Assembly: GCA_949775045.1 (NCBI GenBank)
Contig: OX459102.1
Location: 3,590,101 to 3,654,100, forward strand
Length of the DNA: 64,000 nt
Direction of reading: 5' to 3'
Source: Metridium senile
Lineage: Eukaryota > Cnidaria > Anthozoa > Actiniaria > Metridiidae
Positions within the stretch are counted from its first letter, which is position 1. Every line of letters starts with the position of its first letter. Positions 45,131 through 56,655 of this stretch are shown here, piece after piece. The translations under genes were made by a program, and so were the position numbers. Under the pieces are notes generated by a model. That model searched no databases. It was not told the origin of the DNA and worked only from the letters and a program-made list of their open reading frames with translations.

Positions 45131-46103
45131 TACCAAAAAAGGGAGAGATTACCTTTAGAAACATTTCTTGTTTCATGTTTTTATGATAAATGAAAGAACA
45201 ATTAATGATGTTTTATGGTAAATAAAAGAAAATTGATAATTTTATGATAAATGAAAGGAACCACGCAGTCTCATCTAGTGGTATCAAGATTAATCCACTA
45301 TAGATAACATTAGAGTGAATATACAGCACAAGACGTTCAGATCTACAGCTAGTCCATAGAGAACGAAAATAAATATGATACAATGCACAATAAAGCAAAT
45401 GTTTGGTATATATTTTTAAAGTGTATTTACATCATTTTCAACCAGTTAAATCTGTATAATTATATATAATTCTATCTGTATATTATAATCATATAATCAT
45501 ATACATACAGAAAGTCTGTAAATTAATGAAGAAACATTCAGGCTCCAAAGGATTTTAGATCTAAGTCCAGTAGTAAAATGGATAGAAAAGGAAGTCGAAA
45601 ACCGTGTCATATATATAGTCATAACTGACTAGCCTCAGAGACAATTCCAGTAATAATTAAATTTACAGAAATTGGTACAACAGTGATCTCATGTTATTTC
45701 TTTATTTTATTTTTATTGTATTTTTACCAAGAGGAAAGTGAAAAAATACAGTAATTTGAGGAAATTGGTACAAGAGCGTAATTTTTTATAATTAACTGAA
45801 AGGAAGTTTTAATACAATAGGGCACCAAAACTCAATGTGCCCAATCAAAACACAAAGATATTAAACTCGCACTAATCTAATTAAGATATATGCTAACCTA
45901 AAATAAATCGATTAACCGTTTGAAATTAAAGCTCATTGTTGCTTCCCACAAACAACCAAGGATATTCTTTCCGATATAAAAGGCTCTTCTCAGTACAGAC
46001 ATTTTTATATAATAATAAATAATGCATACACCTAATTGCAAGAACGTTGTCTTGACTTTTGTTATTAAATTAGTCGGGGGAAATATGATTGTGGATTAAT
46101 ATA
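45131..46103. other. A/T-rich gene-free stretch
   Basis: No gene, RNA or clear repeat is seen. Some 'atgataaatgaaag' words repeat at 45182-45256. Confidence 0.4.
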
Positions 46104-46269
46104 GAGTGCAAACAATATAACCGTGAAACACAAAAACTAATTAGTAGAAATTTAGTAACATTAGTGAAAAATAGTCGAAGCGTGAATAGACTAAATTTAG
46201 TGTGCACGTGCAATCAGCCAAGTGTCCTAGCGCACAATATGCAAAAAAAAATTGTTTTTAAGTCTATTC

Positions 46270-46735
46270 GTTTGCGCTGCAGCAAAATCAAGACACAACT
46301 ACTAAAATAATCATAATACGCAAGTAAAATCACTTTTTATTCGGTTGCGCTGCCGCAAAATCAAGACACAACTAAAGCTAAAATAACTACAATGTGCAAG
46401 TAAAATCGTTTTTGAGGCTTAATTGGTTTGCGCTGCTGCAAAATCAAGACACCTGACACATCTAGAGCTAAAATAACCACAATACACAAGTGAAATTGTT
46501 TTCGAGTCCATTTTCCTTCGCCGGCGCGCTGCTGCAAAATCAAGACACATGACGCATCTAGAGCTAAATAACCACATACACAAGTGAAATTGTTTTCGAG
46601 TCTCTATTCCTTCGCGCTGCTGCAAAATCAAAACACAAGACACATCTAAAGCTAAACTAATCACAATACACAAAGTAAAATCGTTTTCGAGTCTTCATTC
46701 CTTTGCGCTATTGCAAAATCAAGGCACACTAAAGA
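46270..46735. repeat. Tandem repeat of 75-98 bp inside the TA-target element
   Basis: Units begin near 46274, 46347, 46429, 46527, 46613 and 46705 with 'gcgctgctgcaaaatcaagacac' and end with 'gtgaaattgttttcgagtc'. Internal tandem arrays are common in non-autonomous DNA elements. Confidence 0.75.
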
Positions 46736-47035
46736 ATAAGTGTTACTCACTCTATTGCATGTAGTTTACATTATAAATACGTACTCTGGCTGGCTTTAAA
46801 CGTCAATAAACGTAACAATGACCTCCATTCGCTTCTGTAATGGATCTGGAAACTATTTCCACGATATTTAGGTCAAACTGCTGCATTCTAGATATTCATG
46901 ATTTAATTAGCTCCAAACAAAATCCCATGCTCGCGTGCTCGCGTTATGGACGTGCGCAATTTGGCGCTAACTTTAATCGCGGTTCAGTGATTGCACGTGC
47001 ACACTAAATTTACTAATTACTAATTTGTAAAAATA

Positions 47036-47176
47036 GAGTACAAACACTAAAAATGTGCAACATAAATACCACTAAATACTGCTAAATTATGCAAATTCTT
47101 TTGTTCTCTATTGTTTAATCAACACTATTTAGTGGTAAATAGTACAAAGTATTGCACACTTTTAGTGTTTGTACTC
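47036..47176. mobile_element. Small TA-target MITE, nested
   Basis: The ends GAGTACAAACACTAAAA and TTTTAGTGTTTGTACTC are inverted, with TA on both sides (47034-47035, 47177-47178). It lies in the right arm of the 1.16-kb element. Two further copies are at 48379-48519 and 48557-48690. Confidence 0.8.
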
Positions 47177-47394
47177 TAGTACAATAGACTAATTTAGTGA
47201 AATTTAGCAACATTTAGCAAAATTAGTTTTTGTTAATGTTTCACGGTTATATTGTTTGCACTCTATTGAATAATATTAAATTATATGATAGTGAACTGTA
47301 TATTAAATAGATAAATATATCAATTTGTCAGATTTGCTGCAGTGTGTGTGAACATTAACCATTCCTAATAAACTATAAGAAGTAAACCAAAGTT

Positions 47395-47715
47395 TCACTA
47401 TGGTAAAAATATTACACAAAATACTACTACCTATATTTATATTTCAATAATTTTATATATAACCTTAACTATATCTTGAATAGCAAATATCAAATGTCAA
47501 AATTACTGGATTCCATGCAAAAAGAAACTATTCCTAGTGAACATTACAAGCAAAACCTCGTTAAAATAATGGTCAATTTTATAGTTTTACAGTTCAGCAA
47601 CTTAGCAACAGCAAATGTAAAACAGCCACAGAATATTTCATGTACTTGCCAACACCACACACATTAACAGTCCTGTTTAGTAGCACCCCACTTTGATCCA
47701 GTCTCCTCATTTGCC
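47395..47715 (+). repeat. Repeat copy with coding-like plus strand, paired with 40637-40955
   Basis: The plus frame from 47506 reads MSKLLDSMQKETIPSEHYKQ and on. The minus-strand partner at 40859 has the same pattern. Homology stops at 'ctcctcatttg', just before the MITE at 47718, so that element marks or caused the break. Confidence 0.5.
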
Positions 47716-47717
47716 AG

Positions 47718-47919
47718 GCCCGGGCAAACGGTTTCAAAATTGCTTCAACATCCGTTCGATTTTGTTGAATGGCAATGTTTAAACGCTTTAAAACTCTTTC
47801 AACATCAATTCAACATCGTTTCAACAATGTTGAAAAAGTTTAAAAGCTTTTAAACATTGCTATTCAACACAATCGAACGGATTTTGAAGCAAATGTTGAA
47901 ACCGTTTGCCCGGGCCTTT
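47718..47919. mobile_element. Palindromic MITE (GGCCCGGGCAAACGG ends)
   Basis: 202-bp hairpin with ends GGCCCGGGCAAACGGTTTC and GAAACCGTTTGCCCGGGCC; arms include 'caatgtttaaacgcttt' and its reverse. Related end pieces (ccgtttgccc) occur at 52458, 53110 and 55800. No clear target duplication. Confidence 0.7.
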
Positions 47920-48378
47920 TTAGCTTGAATTCTTCTCAAAATGTGAAGTTTCTCATCCCCTCCTATCTGTTTCAATTTGTGTTCAAATCTTTTCATTCAT
48001 TGGTGCTTTCTTGATGTTGTTCAGTTTAATGTAGTGTTTGTTATTTTTTCTTACATACTTATTTCAATAAAGTTTTTCACCTAAAAGCTAGAAAGCTGAG
48101 GCCGACAAGGATTAATAATCTGATATTAATTATTTGCAATGATCCTCGATCTGCAGCCAGCTTTTAAGACTTTTGGTGACTAACCTTCTTGAAATAAGTA
48201 TTTATTTCTTATTTGTTTTCTGTCATGTCATTCTACCATCCTAATTTCATACTTTCTCTCCTTTCTTGCTTCTCACAATTTCATTTTTCAAGTTGGAAAT
48301 AAAAGTGCCTTGTAATGTTTGCTGATCACTTCCCCCAAACCCTTGGTCTATATTATCATTATGATATCATAATCACTA
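47920..48378. other. Gene-free stretch
   Basis: A/T-rich, with no long frame or repeat that I can name. Confidence 0.4.
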
Positions 48379-48519
48379 GAGTACAAACACTAAAAGTGTG
48401 CAATACTTTGCACTATTTACCACTAAATAGTGTTGATTAAACAATAGAGAACAATAGAATTAGCATAATTTAGCAGTATTTAGTGGTATTTATGTTGCAC
48501 ACTTTTAGTTTTTGTACTC
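48379..48519. mobile_element. Small TA-target MITE, copy 2
   Basis: Same family as 47036-47176. The ends are GAGTACAAACACTAAAAG and AACTAAAAGTGTGCAAC-type reverse; TA on both sides (48377-48378, 48520-48521). Confidence 0.8.
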
Positions 48520-48556
48520 TAGTATATTATTATATCATTAGTACATCATTTTCATA

Positions 48557-48690
48557 GAGTACAAACATTAAAAGTGTGCAACATAAATACTGCTAAATTA
48601 TGCTAATTCTATTAATGTTCTCTATTGTTTAATCAACACTATTTAGTGGTAAATAGTGCAAAGTATTGCACACTTTTAGTGTTTGTACTC
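48557..48690. mobile_element. Small TA-target MITE, copy 3, opposite orientation
   Basis: Same family, inverted relative to copy 2. TA lies at 48555-48556 and 48691-48692. It abuts the 11-bp array. Confidence 0.8.
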
Positions 48691-48692
48691 TA

Positions 48693-50930
48693 TCATTGTC
48701 ATATTAGTATACCATTGTCAGTCATTAGTATATCATTGTCATCTCATAAGTATGCTCATTAGCATGTCATATAAGTATATTATTAGTATATCATTAGAAT
48801 CTGCCATCATTACTATATTGTCATATCATTAGCATATCATTAGTATATCATTGTCATATCATTAGCATATCATTAGTATATTGTCATATAATTAGTATAT
48901 CATTGTCATATCATTAGTATATCATTTTCAAATCATTAGTATACCATTGTCATATCATTAGTATATCATTGTCATATAGTCAAATTAGCATATCTTTGTC
49001 ATGTTATTAGTATATCAGTCATGATATATCATTAGTCCAACATATCATTAACATATCATTAGCATATCAATGTCATATCATTAGTATATCATGGTCATAT
49101 CATTAGTATATCATGGTCATATCATTAGTATATCATGGTCATATCATTAGTATATCATGGTCATATCATTAGTATATCATGGTCATATCATTAGTATATC
49201 ATGGTCATATCATTAGTATATCAGTCATATCATTAGTATATCAGTCATATCATTAGCATATCAATGTCATATCATTAGTATATCATGGTCATATCATTAG
49301 TATATCATGGTCATATCATTAGTATATCATGGTCATATCATTAGTATATCATGGTCATATCATTAGTATATCATGGTCATATCATTAGTATATCATGGTC
49401 ATATCATTAGTATATCAGTCATATCATTAGTATATCAGTCATATCATTAGTATATCATTGTCGTATCATAGTCATATTAGCATATATTTGTCATGTCATT
49501 AGTATATCATTGTCATATAGTCAAATTAGCGTATAATTGTCATATCATTAGCATATCATTGTCATATCATTAGTATATCATTGTCATATCATTAGTATAT
49601 TGTCATATCATTAGCATGTCATTAGTATATCATTAGCATATTGTGATATCATTAGTATATCATTGTCATATGATTAGTATGTCATATGATTAGTATATCA
49701 TTGTCATATCATAAGTATATCATTAGCATATCATTAGTATATCATTGTCATATAAGTATATCATTAGCATATCATTAGCATATCATTATTATATCATTGT
49801 CGTATCATAGTCATATTAGCATATCTTTGTCATGTCATTAGTATATCATTGTCATATTATTAGTATATCATTGTCATATCATTAGTATATCATTGTCGTA
49901 TCAATAGTATATCATAAGTATATCATTGTCATATCATTAGTATATCATTGTCGTATCAATAGTATATCCTTGTCATATCATTAGTATATCATTGTCCTAT
50001 CAATAGTATATCGTTGTCATATCATTAGGATTTCATTGTCGTATCAATAGTTTATCATAAGTATATCATTGTCATATCATTAGTATATCATTGTCGTATC
50101 AATAGTATATCATAAGTATATCATTGTCATATCATTAGTATATCATTGTCGTACCAATAGTATATCCTTGTCATATCATTAGTATATCGTTGTCATATCA
50201 TTAGTATATCATTGTCGTATCAATAGTATATCCTTGTCATATAATTAGTATATCATTGTCATATCATAAGTATATCCAAGTCATATAATTAGTATATAAT
50301 TAGTATATCATTGTCATATCATTAGTATATCATTGTCGTATCATAGTCATATTAGCATATCTTTGTCATGTCATTAGTATATCCTTGTCATATCAATAGT
50401 ATATCATTGTCATCTCATTAGTATATCACTGTCATATCATAAGTATATCATTGTCAAATCATTAGTATATCATTGTCATATCATTAGCATATCATTAGCA
50501 TATCAATATGTTATTGTCATTTCATTAGTATATCATTGTCATATTAGTATATCATTAGCATATCATTAATATGTTATTGTCATTTCATTAGTATATCATT
50601 GTCATAATCAAATTAGCGTATAATTGTCATATCATTAGCATATCATTAGTATATCATTGTCATATCATTAGTATATCATTGTCATATCATTAGTTTATCA
50701 TTGTCATGTAATTAGTATATCACTGTCATATCATTAGTATGTCATATCAATAGTATATCATATCATTAGTTTATCATAGTCATATAATTAGTATATAATT
50801 AGTATACAAATTAGTATATCATTGTCATATCATTAGTATATCATTGTCGTATCAGTCATATTAGCATATGATATATCATATATCATTAGCTTATCATTAG
50901 TATATCATTGGCATATTATTAGTATATCAT
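48693..50930. repeat. 2.2-kb array of an 11-bp A/T-rich unit (satellite-like)
   Basis: Alternating 11-mers atatcattagt and atatcattgtc (with cgtatcaatag and other variants) run for about 2.2 kb. Patches such as 'atcatggtcatatcattagt' have expanded as a 22-bp dimer (49080-49400). No frame is open for long. The order of variants shows several rounds of local expansion. Confidence 0.92.
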
Positions 50931-50950
50931 GATTAATTATTTCACGAGAT

Positions 50951-51066
50951 GTACCGTTGGTAATAGTAAATTTACCGGCCGTAACAGTTCGTCTATTTTG
51001 GACAACCCAAGTATGTCCAAAATAGACGAACTGATACGGCCGGTAAATCTTTTTTACCGACGGTAC
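50951..51066. repeat. Short perfect-stem inverted repeat
   Basis: 'ggccgtaacagttcgtctatttt' and its reverse flank about 20 bp, extended outward by gtaccgttggtaa and ttaccgacggtac. More 'accgacggtac' words follow at 51063 and 51232. It is probably a hairpin MITE. Confidence 0.6.
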
Positions 51067-51249
51067 ACCGACAGTACAGTTGGTGAAAGTAATTTATATG
51101 CAACAATAATAGATAAATTATAAAAATTAAAAGAAATCATTCATTCATAGAATTGGTCACCCTGTGGTAAGACTTCGTCACCCTTAGCAACATGCATAAA
51201 TTATCAATTCACAGGGCCCCGAATTTTCTTACCGACGGTACATTTGGTA

Positions 51250-51850
51250 CCGTTCGTGAATCAGCTGAATCCGCACGATCCAAATCAAAATTCAACATGT
51301 TAAACGCCGTTCTTAAATAACACAAAGCAAAATCCCCGTTCTTAAATGATATTATTTATAACTCAAAATACTACTCAACTCTTCGACATGTTCTACGCCG
51401 TTCTTGAATAATTCGAAGCCAAAATAACCGTTCTTACTACTCAGCCTGCAACATGTTATACGCCGTTCTTAAAAAACACAAAGCAAAAATACCCGTTCTT
51501 AAATGATATTACTTATATCTCAAAATACTACTCAAATCTTCAACATGTTCTACGCCGTTCTTAAATAATTCAAAGCCAAAAATAAAGCCAAAATCACCAT
51601 TCTTACAAGCCACGATCTAACTCAAAATACTACTCAGCCTTCGAACAACATGTTCTACGCCGTTCTTAAATTAATCGAAGCTGAAAAATAACCGTTCTTA
51701 CGACTCGGCCTTCAACATCGTATACGCCGTTCTTAAAAAACACAATGCAAAAATACCCGTTCTTAAATGCCTTATAACTCAAAATACTACTCAACTCTTC
51801 AACATGTTCTACGCCGTTCTTAAATAATTCGAAGCCAAAAATATCGCATA
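51250..51850. repeat. Complex tandem repeat with 'tacgccgttcttaaat' units
   Basis: Seven occurrences of 'caacatgttctacgccgttctta' (near 51294, 51389, 51449, 51541, 51646, 51714, 51801), spaced 60-105 bp, joined by 'aactcaaaatactactcaa' and 'aaagccaaaataaccgttctta' blocks. It is followed by a stretch (51842-51945) resembling 52961-53040, tying it to the duplicated unit to its right. Confidence 0.75.
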
Positions 51851-51974
51851 AACGTAATATATTTGATAAAACCTTTTTCCAAAATATAAATGCGCATACA
51901 GAGTGACATAATGAGGTTTTTGAAATTTTAAATCTAAAAATAAAGATTTGCCCTGCTCCGTTTATGCACATTTA

Positions 51975-52370
51975 GGCCTCGTCTACACGAATCCGATCCG
52001 GCTGAAACCGCATAGAAATATTTGCGTCCACACGAATCCGCGTCTCCGGAGGATTCAAGTAAAGTATGCGGTTTCAGACCCCGTCTACACGGATCCAGAT
52101 ACTTTTGAAACCGCATACTTTTTGATGCGAATCGGCCTATCGTCCACACGAATCCATTGAATCCGGTCACCGAAACCGCATACTTTTACTTGAATCCTCC
52201 GGATACGCGGATTCGTGTGGACGCAAATATTTCTATGCGGTTTCAGCCGGATCGGATTCGTGTAGACGAGGCCTCAGTGACCGGATTCAATGGATCCGTG
52301 TGGACGATAGGCCGATTCGCATCAAAAAGTATGCGGTTTCAAAAGTATCCGGATCCGTGTAGACGGGGTC
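51975..52370. mobile_element. Harbinger-like MITE (outer copy, split)
   Basis: The ends GGCCTCGTCTACACGAATCC and GGATCCGTGTAGACGGGGTC are flanked by TTA (51972-51974, 52371-52373). It is interrupted by a reversed copy of itself at 52077-52273. Taking that out leaves about 196 bp, the size of the intact copy at 63196-63392. TNA 3-bp duplications point to PIF/Harbinger. Confidence 0.82.
52077..52273. mobile_element. Harbinger-like MITE (inner copy, reversed)
   Basis: 197 bp in reverse orientation inside the outer copy, with TCA on both sides (52074-52076, 52274-52276) as the target duplication. The sequence is close to the outer copy, so the two may pair as a hairpin. Confidence 0.82.
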
Positions 52371-54050
52371 TTAGCGGTCTTTCAAATAGGTAACACGTTG
52401 CAAAACGGTTGAAATTTAAAGGAGGTGCCAAACGTTAAAATAAATGTTGACTGAACCGTTTGCCCTGGCATTTCCATGAAAACGATTTCCAAAACAAACC
52501 ACAATAGACCACTTTCATAAATACCATAATATGTACCGGAAAATGATTTTTCAAGTAAACAGTTATTTTCATATTTTAGCACTGTCATATGAAAGAACCA
52601 CCTGAAATAGGCATGTTTGGGAGGTTTTGATGCTCCGGCTAAAATACCAAAGAAGTTATGCTCAATGAAAATTAATGTTGAGATTTGTATGTAATTTTCT
52701 GCTTAGGCCTCGTTTTAGTGTTTTTCTGATTTTTCAAACTCTTATAACTTCTTGCAAATTTATTGTTTTTTTTTCTCAAACTTTCATAAGTTATTGTTTT
52801 GGTGAATGCCTATCAGATCATATGATAGCTTTCTTTTCTTGAAACATCAATTTTAAAAATTATGATAATTATAGTGGCGGCCACACCGACGTGTGCATGA
52901 CTTAAAAGTTTTTTAAGACAAGACAACGTTGTCATAGTTTTGCATTTATTCGCTTTGCATAAACGTAATATATTTGCTAAAACCTATTTCCAAAATATAA
53001 ATGCGCATACAGTGTGTTAAACATCAGGGTTTTAACATTTCAAATACGTAACACGTTTCAAAACGGATGAAATTTAAAGGAGGTGGCAAAAGTCGAAGTA
53101 AATGTTGACTGAGCCGTTTGCCCGAGCCTTTATAACAATCAAACCAATAAATGATCCCCTTTCCCTGTAGAAACGCTCGACTCGTTTATATTTGCTCAGA
53201 TAGAAGGTTGTATACCTGCTATATACTAGGGATAACGTTTTCCCATGTTAACGGTCCCTAACAACAACACCTAAAAATTCGAAAACTTAATACGGAGAAA
53301 ATGTGAATTTGTGACAATCGAGATTGACATAAATGAATATTTTGCCGGCACGGAGTCTAGTTAGTCCGTGCGTGTAGAGCGTCTAGTCCCTTGTGTAATA
53401 GAGTGTATATATATATAAGGTGTTGGCCGTAGTGATAGTTATTCTACGGTCAGCCTCGCGCTGTGTACTTATTAGCTTAAGTTTTTCACTATATAATTTA
53501 TATATAGCAGATGCTTAGATTCGCCATGGAAGACACTGTATTGTTGTTATTTCACCATGTAAACCTTAAAACCCCAAATGTATGCATTATAGCAATTGTA
53601 CGGGCCTAACGTTCCTAATTTTCCACAAAGTGGTTTTGGGTTTTCGTGACTGGCTATAATGTTTAGCTAGATTTTGTTATGATATATATTATCTTTGAAT
53701 TCTCCAATAAAATGTGTTATCGTGGGCCAGGCTGACCAACCAGCCCATGCGTTATGTGTTGTATGGTGTTCTTAACTATATATGTAGTGGAGACAAAATA
53801 CACATTTCCCATGGTAGCAAGCCGTAAATGGATATAAGTCATTGCATGTAATCGGTGTTTTTTTAATTCCTCTGTTTTGCCATTGTAATATTGACAGGGA
53901 CGTTTTACAAAATAAGTTTTACAAAATCTAGGCTTCATTCATTGATCCATTGAAAACAATTATACAGCCGAACTACCGTTTTAACCAGTGGGGAAAATTT
54001 CAGAACGATCGATCCAAATGCAATTAAAAAAACATTAAGTGATGCTCGGT
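52251..54050. repeat. Direct duplication, copy 1
   Basis: Matches 55057-56655 with very few mismatches. Differences: about 122 bp (around 52437-52559) is missing from copy 2, and about 75 bp near 53890-53965 is also missing there. The unit has a TATA-like tatatatataagg (53409), a G/C-richer stretch after it, and AATAAA (53708), which resembles an LTR promoter and polyA layout, but there is no coding interior. Confidence 0.8.
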
Positions 54051-54067
54051 ATATATAATAGTATCGA

Positions 54068-54226
54068 AATCACTAGAGTGCTAAAATCCTTGTTTAACAT
54101 TCTGTCTCGTTTTTGTACCATGTGATCGCTTCTGGCCAATCATTTTGCTCAAAATTGGTCATGTGGTACAAAAAAACACACCCCCAAGGCCACATTTTCA
54201 ACTGACATTTAACCACTCTAGTGATT
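54068..54226. mobile_element. Palindromic MITE (AATCACTAGAGTG ends)
   Basis: The ends AATCACTAGAGTG and CACTCTAGTGATT are inverted; inner words 'tttttgtaccatgtgatcg' and 'ggtcatgtggtacaaaaa' pair too. It lies at the right end of duplication copy 1. Confidence 0.65.
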
Positions 54227-54639
54227 TTCATAGTATTACGAATTCCGTTTCTTAATTACACCAATTAGGCAAACTAGTACTCAGTCCTCTTCTCGTTTTG
54301 CTACAGGCCAATTCATTCTTCATAAAGTTTTCTGTAATGAATAAGCCATTTCGGAGTTATAACTAACTAAGGCTTTGGACATTTGGATTTCTGCAAATGC
54401 TGGAATCTCTAATCTATACAAAGCGACTTGTTTGGACTAAAGGGAGAAAAAATCCTTCCAAGTAAAACTGAAACTGAGGAATATCCTTAAAATGATTTTC
54501 AGCTTCCGCCCCCGCTTAATATATATGCAACAAGAGGGTATCAGAGGATTAGAATGCAATAGACAGATAAACACAATTATATAACATTTAAAATCCCAGA
54601 ACCACTTTTTTATTCTAATCAGAAGAACTTTGCTTATAC

Positions 54640-54965
54640 AATTTAATAAGAAAACTAGCGATTAGAAATGACAACGTTTCGTTGTCATCGCGACAACATT
54701 ATCAAGCAAATTATGGTGAAAAGAGAGAAATATTTATAGTGGTGGACAATGGAAAAAATACAATAAGTTCAATAAAGAATTTCGCTTGAATTGAGTTCGA
54801 CCGTCTGAAACTGTTTATTCAATTCAAGCGAAACTGTTTATTTAACTTATTTTATTTTTTCCATTGTCCACCGCTATAAATATTTCTCTCTTTGCACCAT
54901 CATTTGCGTGACCATGTTGTCGCGATGACAACGAAATGTTGTAATTTCTATTTGCTAGTTTTCAA
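54640..54965. repeat. Palindrome built from two hammerhead-like hairpins
   Basis: Left arm 'gacaacgtttcgttgtcatcgcgacaac' and right arm 'gttgtcgcgatgacaacgaaatgttg' face each other, with 'aatatttatagtggtggacaatgg' and its reverse between. Minus strand 54705-54660 has TTGATAA, stem, GAAAC, GTT (hammerhead-like order). The right arm is mutated in the core (GTGACCA). It is probably a solo fold-back piece of a retroelement end. Confidence 0.5.
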
Positions 54966-55056
54966 TTTTTTATTTTACTTTTATTTTTATTTCTTGCAAA
55001 TATTTATGTCCGAGGGTATGCTTAGGCAGTCAGTTTTTAGGTTGTTCCTGATGGAT

Positions 55057-56655
55057 ATCGGATTCGTGTAGACGAGGCCTCAGTGACCGGATTCAATGGA
55101 TCCGTGTGGACGATAGGCCGATTCGCATCAAAAAGTAAGCGGTTTCAAAAGTATCCGGATCCGTGTAGACGGGGTCTTAGCGGTCTTTCAAATAGGTAAC
55201 ACGTTGCAAAACGGTTGAAATTTAAAGGAGGTGCCAAAAGTTACAGTTATTTTCATATTTTAGCACTGTCATATGAAAGAACCACCTGAAATAGGCATGT
55301 TTGGGAGGTTTTGATGCTCCGGCTAAAATACCAAAGAAGTTATGCTCAATGAAAATTAATGTTGAGATTTGTATGTAATTTTCTGCTTAGGCCTCGTTTT
55401 AGTGTTTTTCTGATTTTTCAAACTTTTATAACTTCTTGCAAATTTATTGTTTTTTTTTTCTCAAACTTTCATAAGTTATTGTTTTGGTGAATGCCTATCA
55501 GATCATATGATAGCTTTCTTTTCTTGAAACATCAATTTTGAAAATTATGATAATTATAGTGGCGGCCACACCGACGTGTGCATGACTTAAAAGTTTTTTA
55601 AGACAAGACAAAGTTGTCATAGTTTTGCATTTATTCGCTTTGCATAAACGTAATATATTTGCTAAAACCTATTTCCAAAATATAAATGCGCATACAGTGT
55701 GTTAAACATCAGGGTTTTAACATTTCAAATACGTAACACGTTTCAAAACGGATGAAATTTAAAGGAGGTGGCAAAAGTCGAAGTAAATGTTGACTGAGCC
55801 GTTTGCCCGAGCCTTTATAACAATCAAACCAATAAATGATCCCCTTTCCCTGTAGAAACGCTCGACTCGTTTATATTTGCTCAGATAGAAGGTTGTATAC
55901 CTGCTATATACTAGGGATAACGTTTTCCCATGTTAACGGTCCCTAACAACAACACCTAAAAATTCGAAAACTTAATACGGAGAAAATGTGAATTTGTGAC
56001 AATCGAGATTGACATAAATGAATATTTTGCCGGCACGGAGTCTAGTTAGTCCGTGCGTGTAGAGCGTCTAGTCCCTTGTGTAATAGAGTGTATATATATA
56101 TAAGGTGTTGGCCGTAGTGATAGTTATTCTACGGTCAGCCTCGCGCTGTGTACTTATTAGCTTAAGTTTTTCACTATATAATTTATATATAGCAGATGCT
56201 TAGATTCGCAATGGAAGACACTGTATTGTTGTTATTTCACCATGTAAACCTTAAAACCCCAAATGTATGCATTATAGCAATTGTACGGGCCTAACGTTCC
56301 TAATTTTCCACAAAGTGGTTTTGGGTTTTCGTGACTGGCTATAATGTTTAGCTAGATTTTGTTATGATATATATTATCTTTGAATTCTCCAATAAAATGT
56401 GTTATCGTGGGCCAGGCTGACCAACCAGCCCATGCGTCATGTGTTGTATGGTGTTCTTAACTATATATGTAGTGGAGACAAAATACACATTTCCCATGGT
56501 AGCAAGCCGTAAATGGATATAAGTCATTGCATGTAATCGGTGTTTTTTTAATTCCTCTGTTTTGCCATTGGGGAACTACTTTTAACCAGTGGGGAAAATT
56601 TCAAAACGATCGATCCAAATGCAATAAATAAAACATATAAAGTGATGCTTGCTAT
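55057..56655. repeat. Direct duplication, copy 2
   Basis: Starts inside the inner Harbinger MITE sequence and runs parallel to 52251-54050 at an offset of about 2.7-2.8 kb. The breakpoint shows that the MITE nesting came first and the duplication later. Confidence 0.8.

Larger units (their letters stand above)
46104..47263. mobile_element. TA-target element with internal tandem repeats
   Basis: The ends GAGTGCAAACAATATAACCG and its reverse are flanked by TA (46102-46103, 47264-47265). Arms run about 120 bp and share 'gattgcacgtgcacactaaattta'. The centre (about 46270-46735) has six copies of a 75-98-bp unit starting gcgctgctgcaaaatcaagac. The right arm is broken by a smaller element of the same end type (47036-47176). 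No transposase is present. Confidence 0.7.

Noticed and set aside
52251..56655. Complete LTR retrotransposon
   Set aside because: The two direct repeats and TATA/AATAAA order fit, but the 1-kb interior holds only MITEs and no gag, protease, RT or integrase, and no primer-binding site was found.
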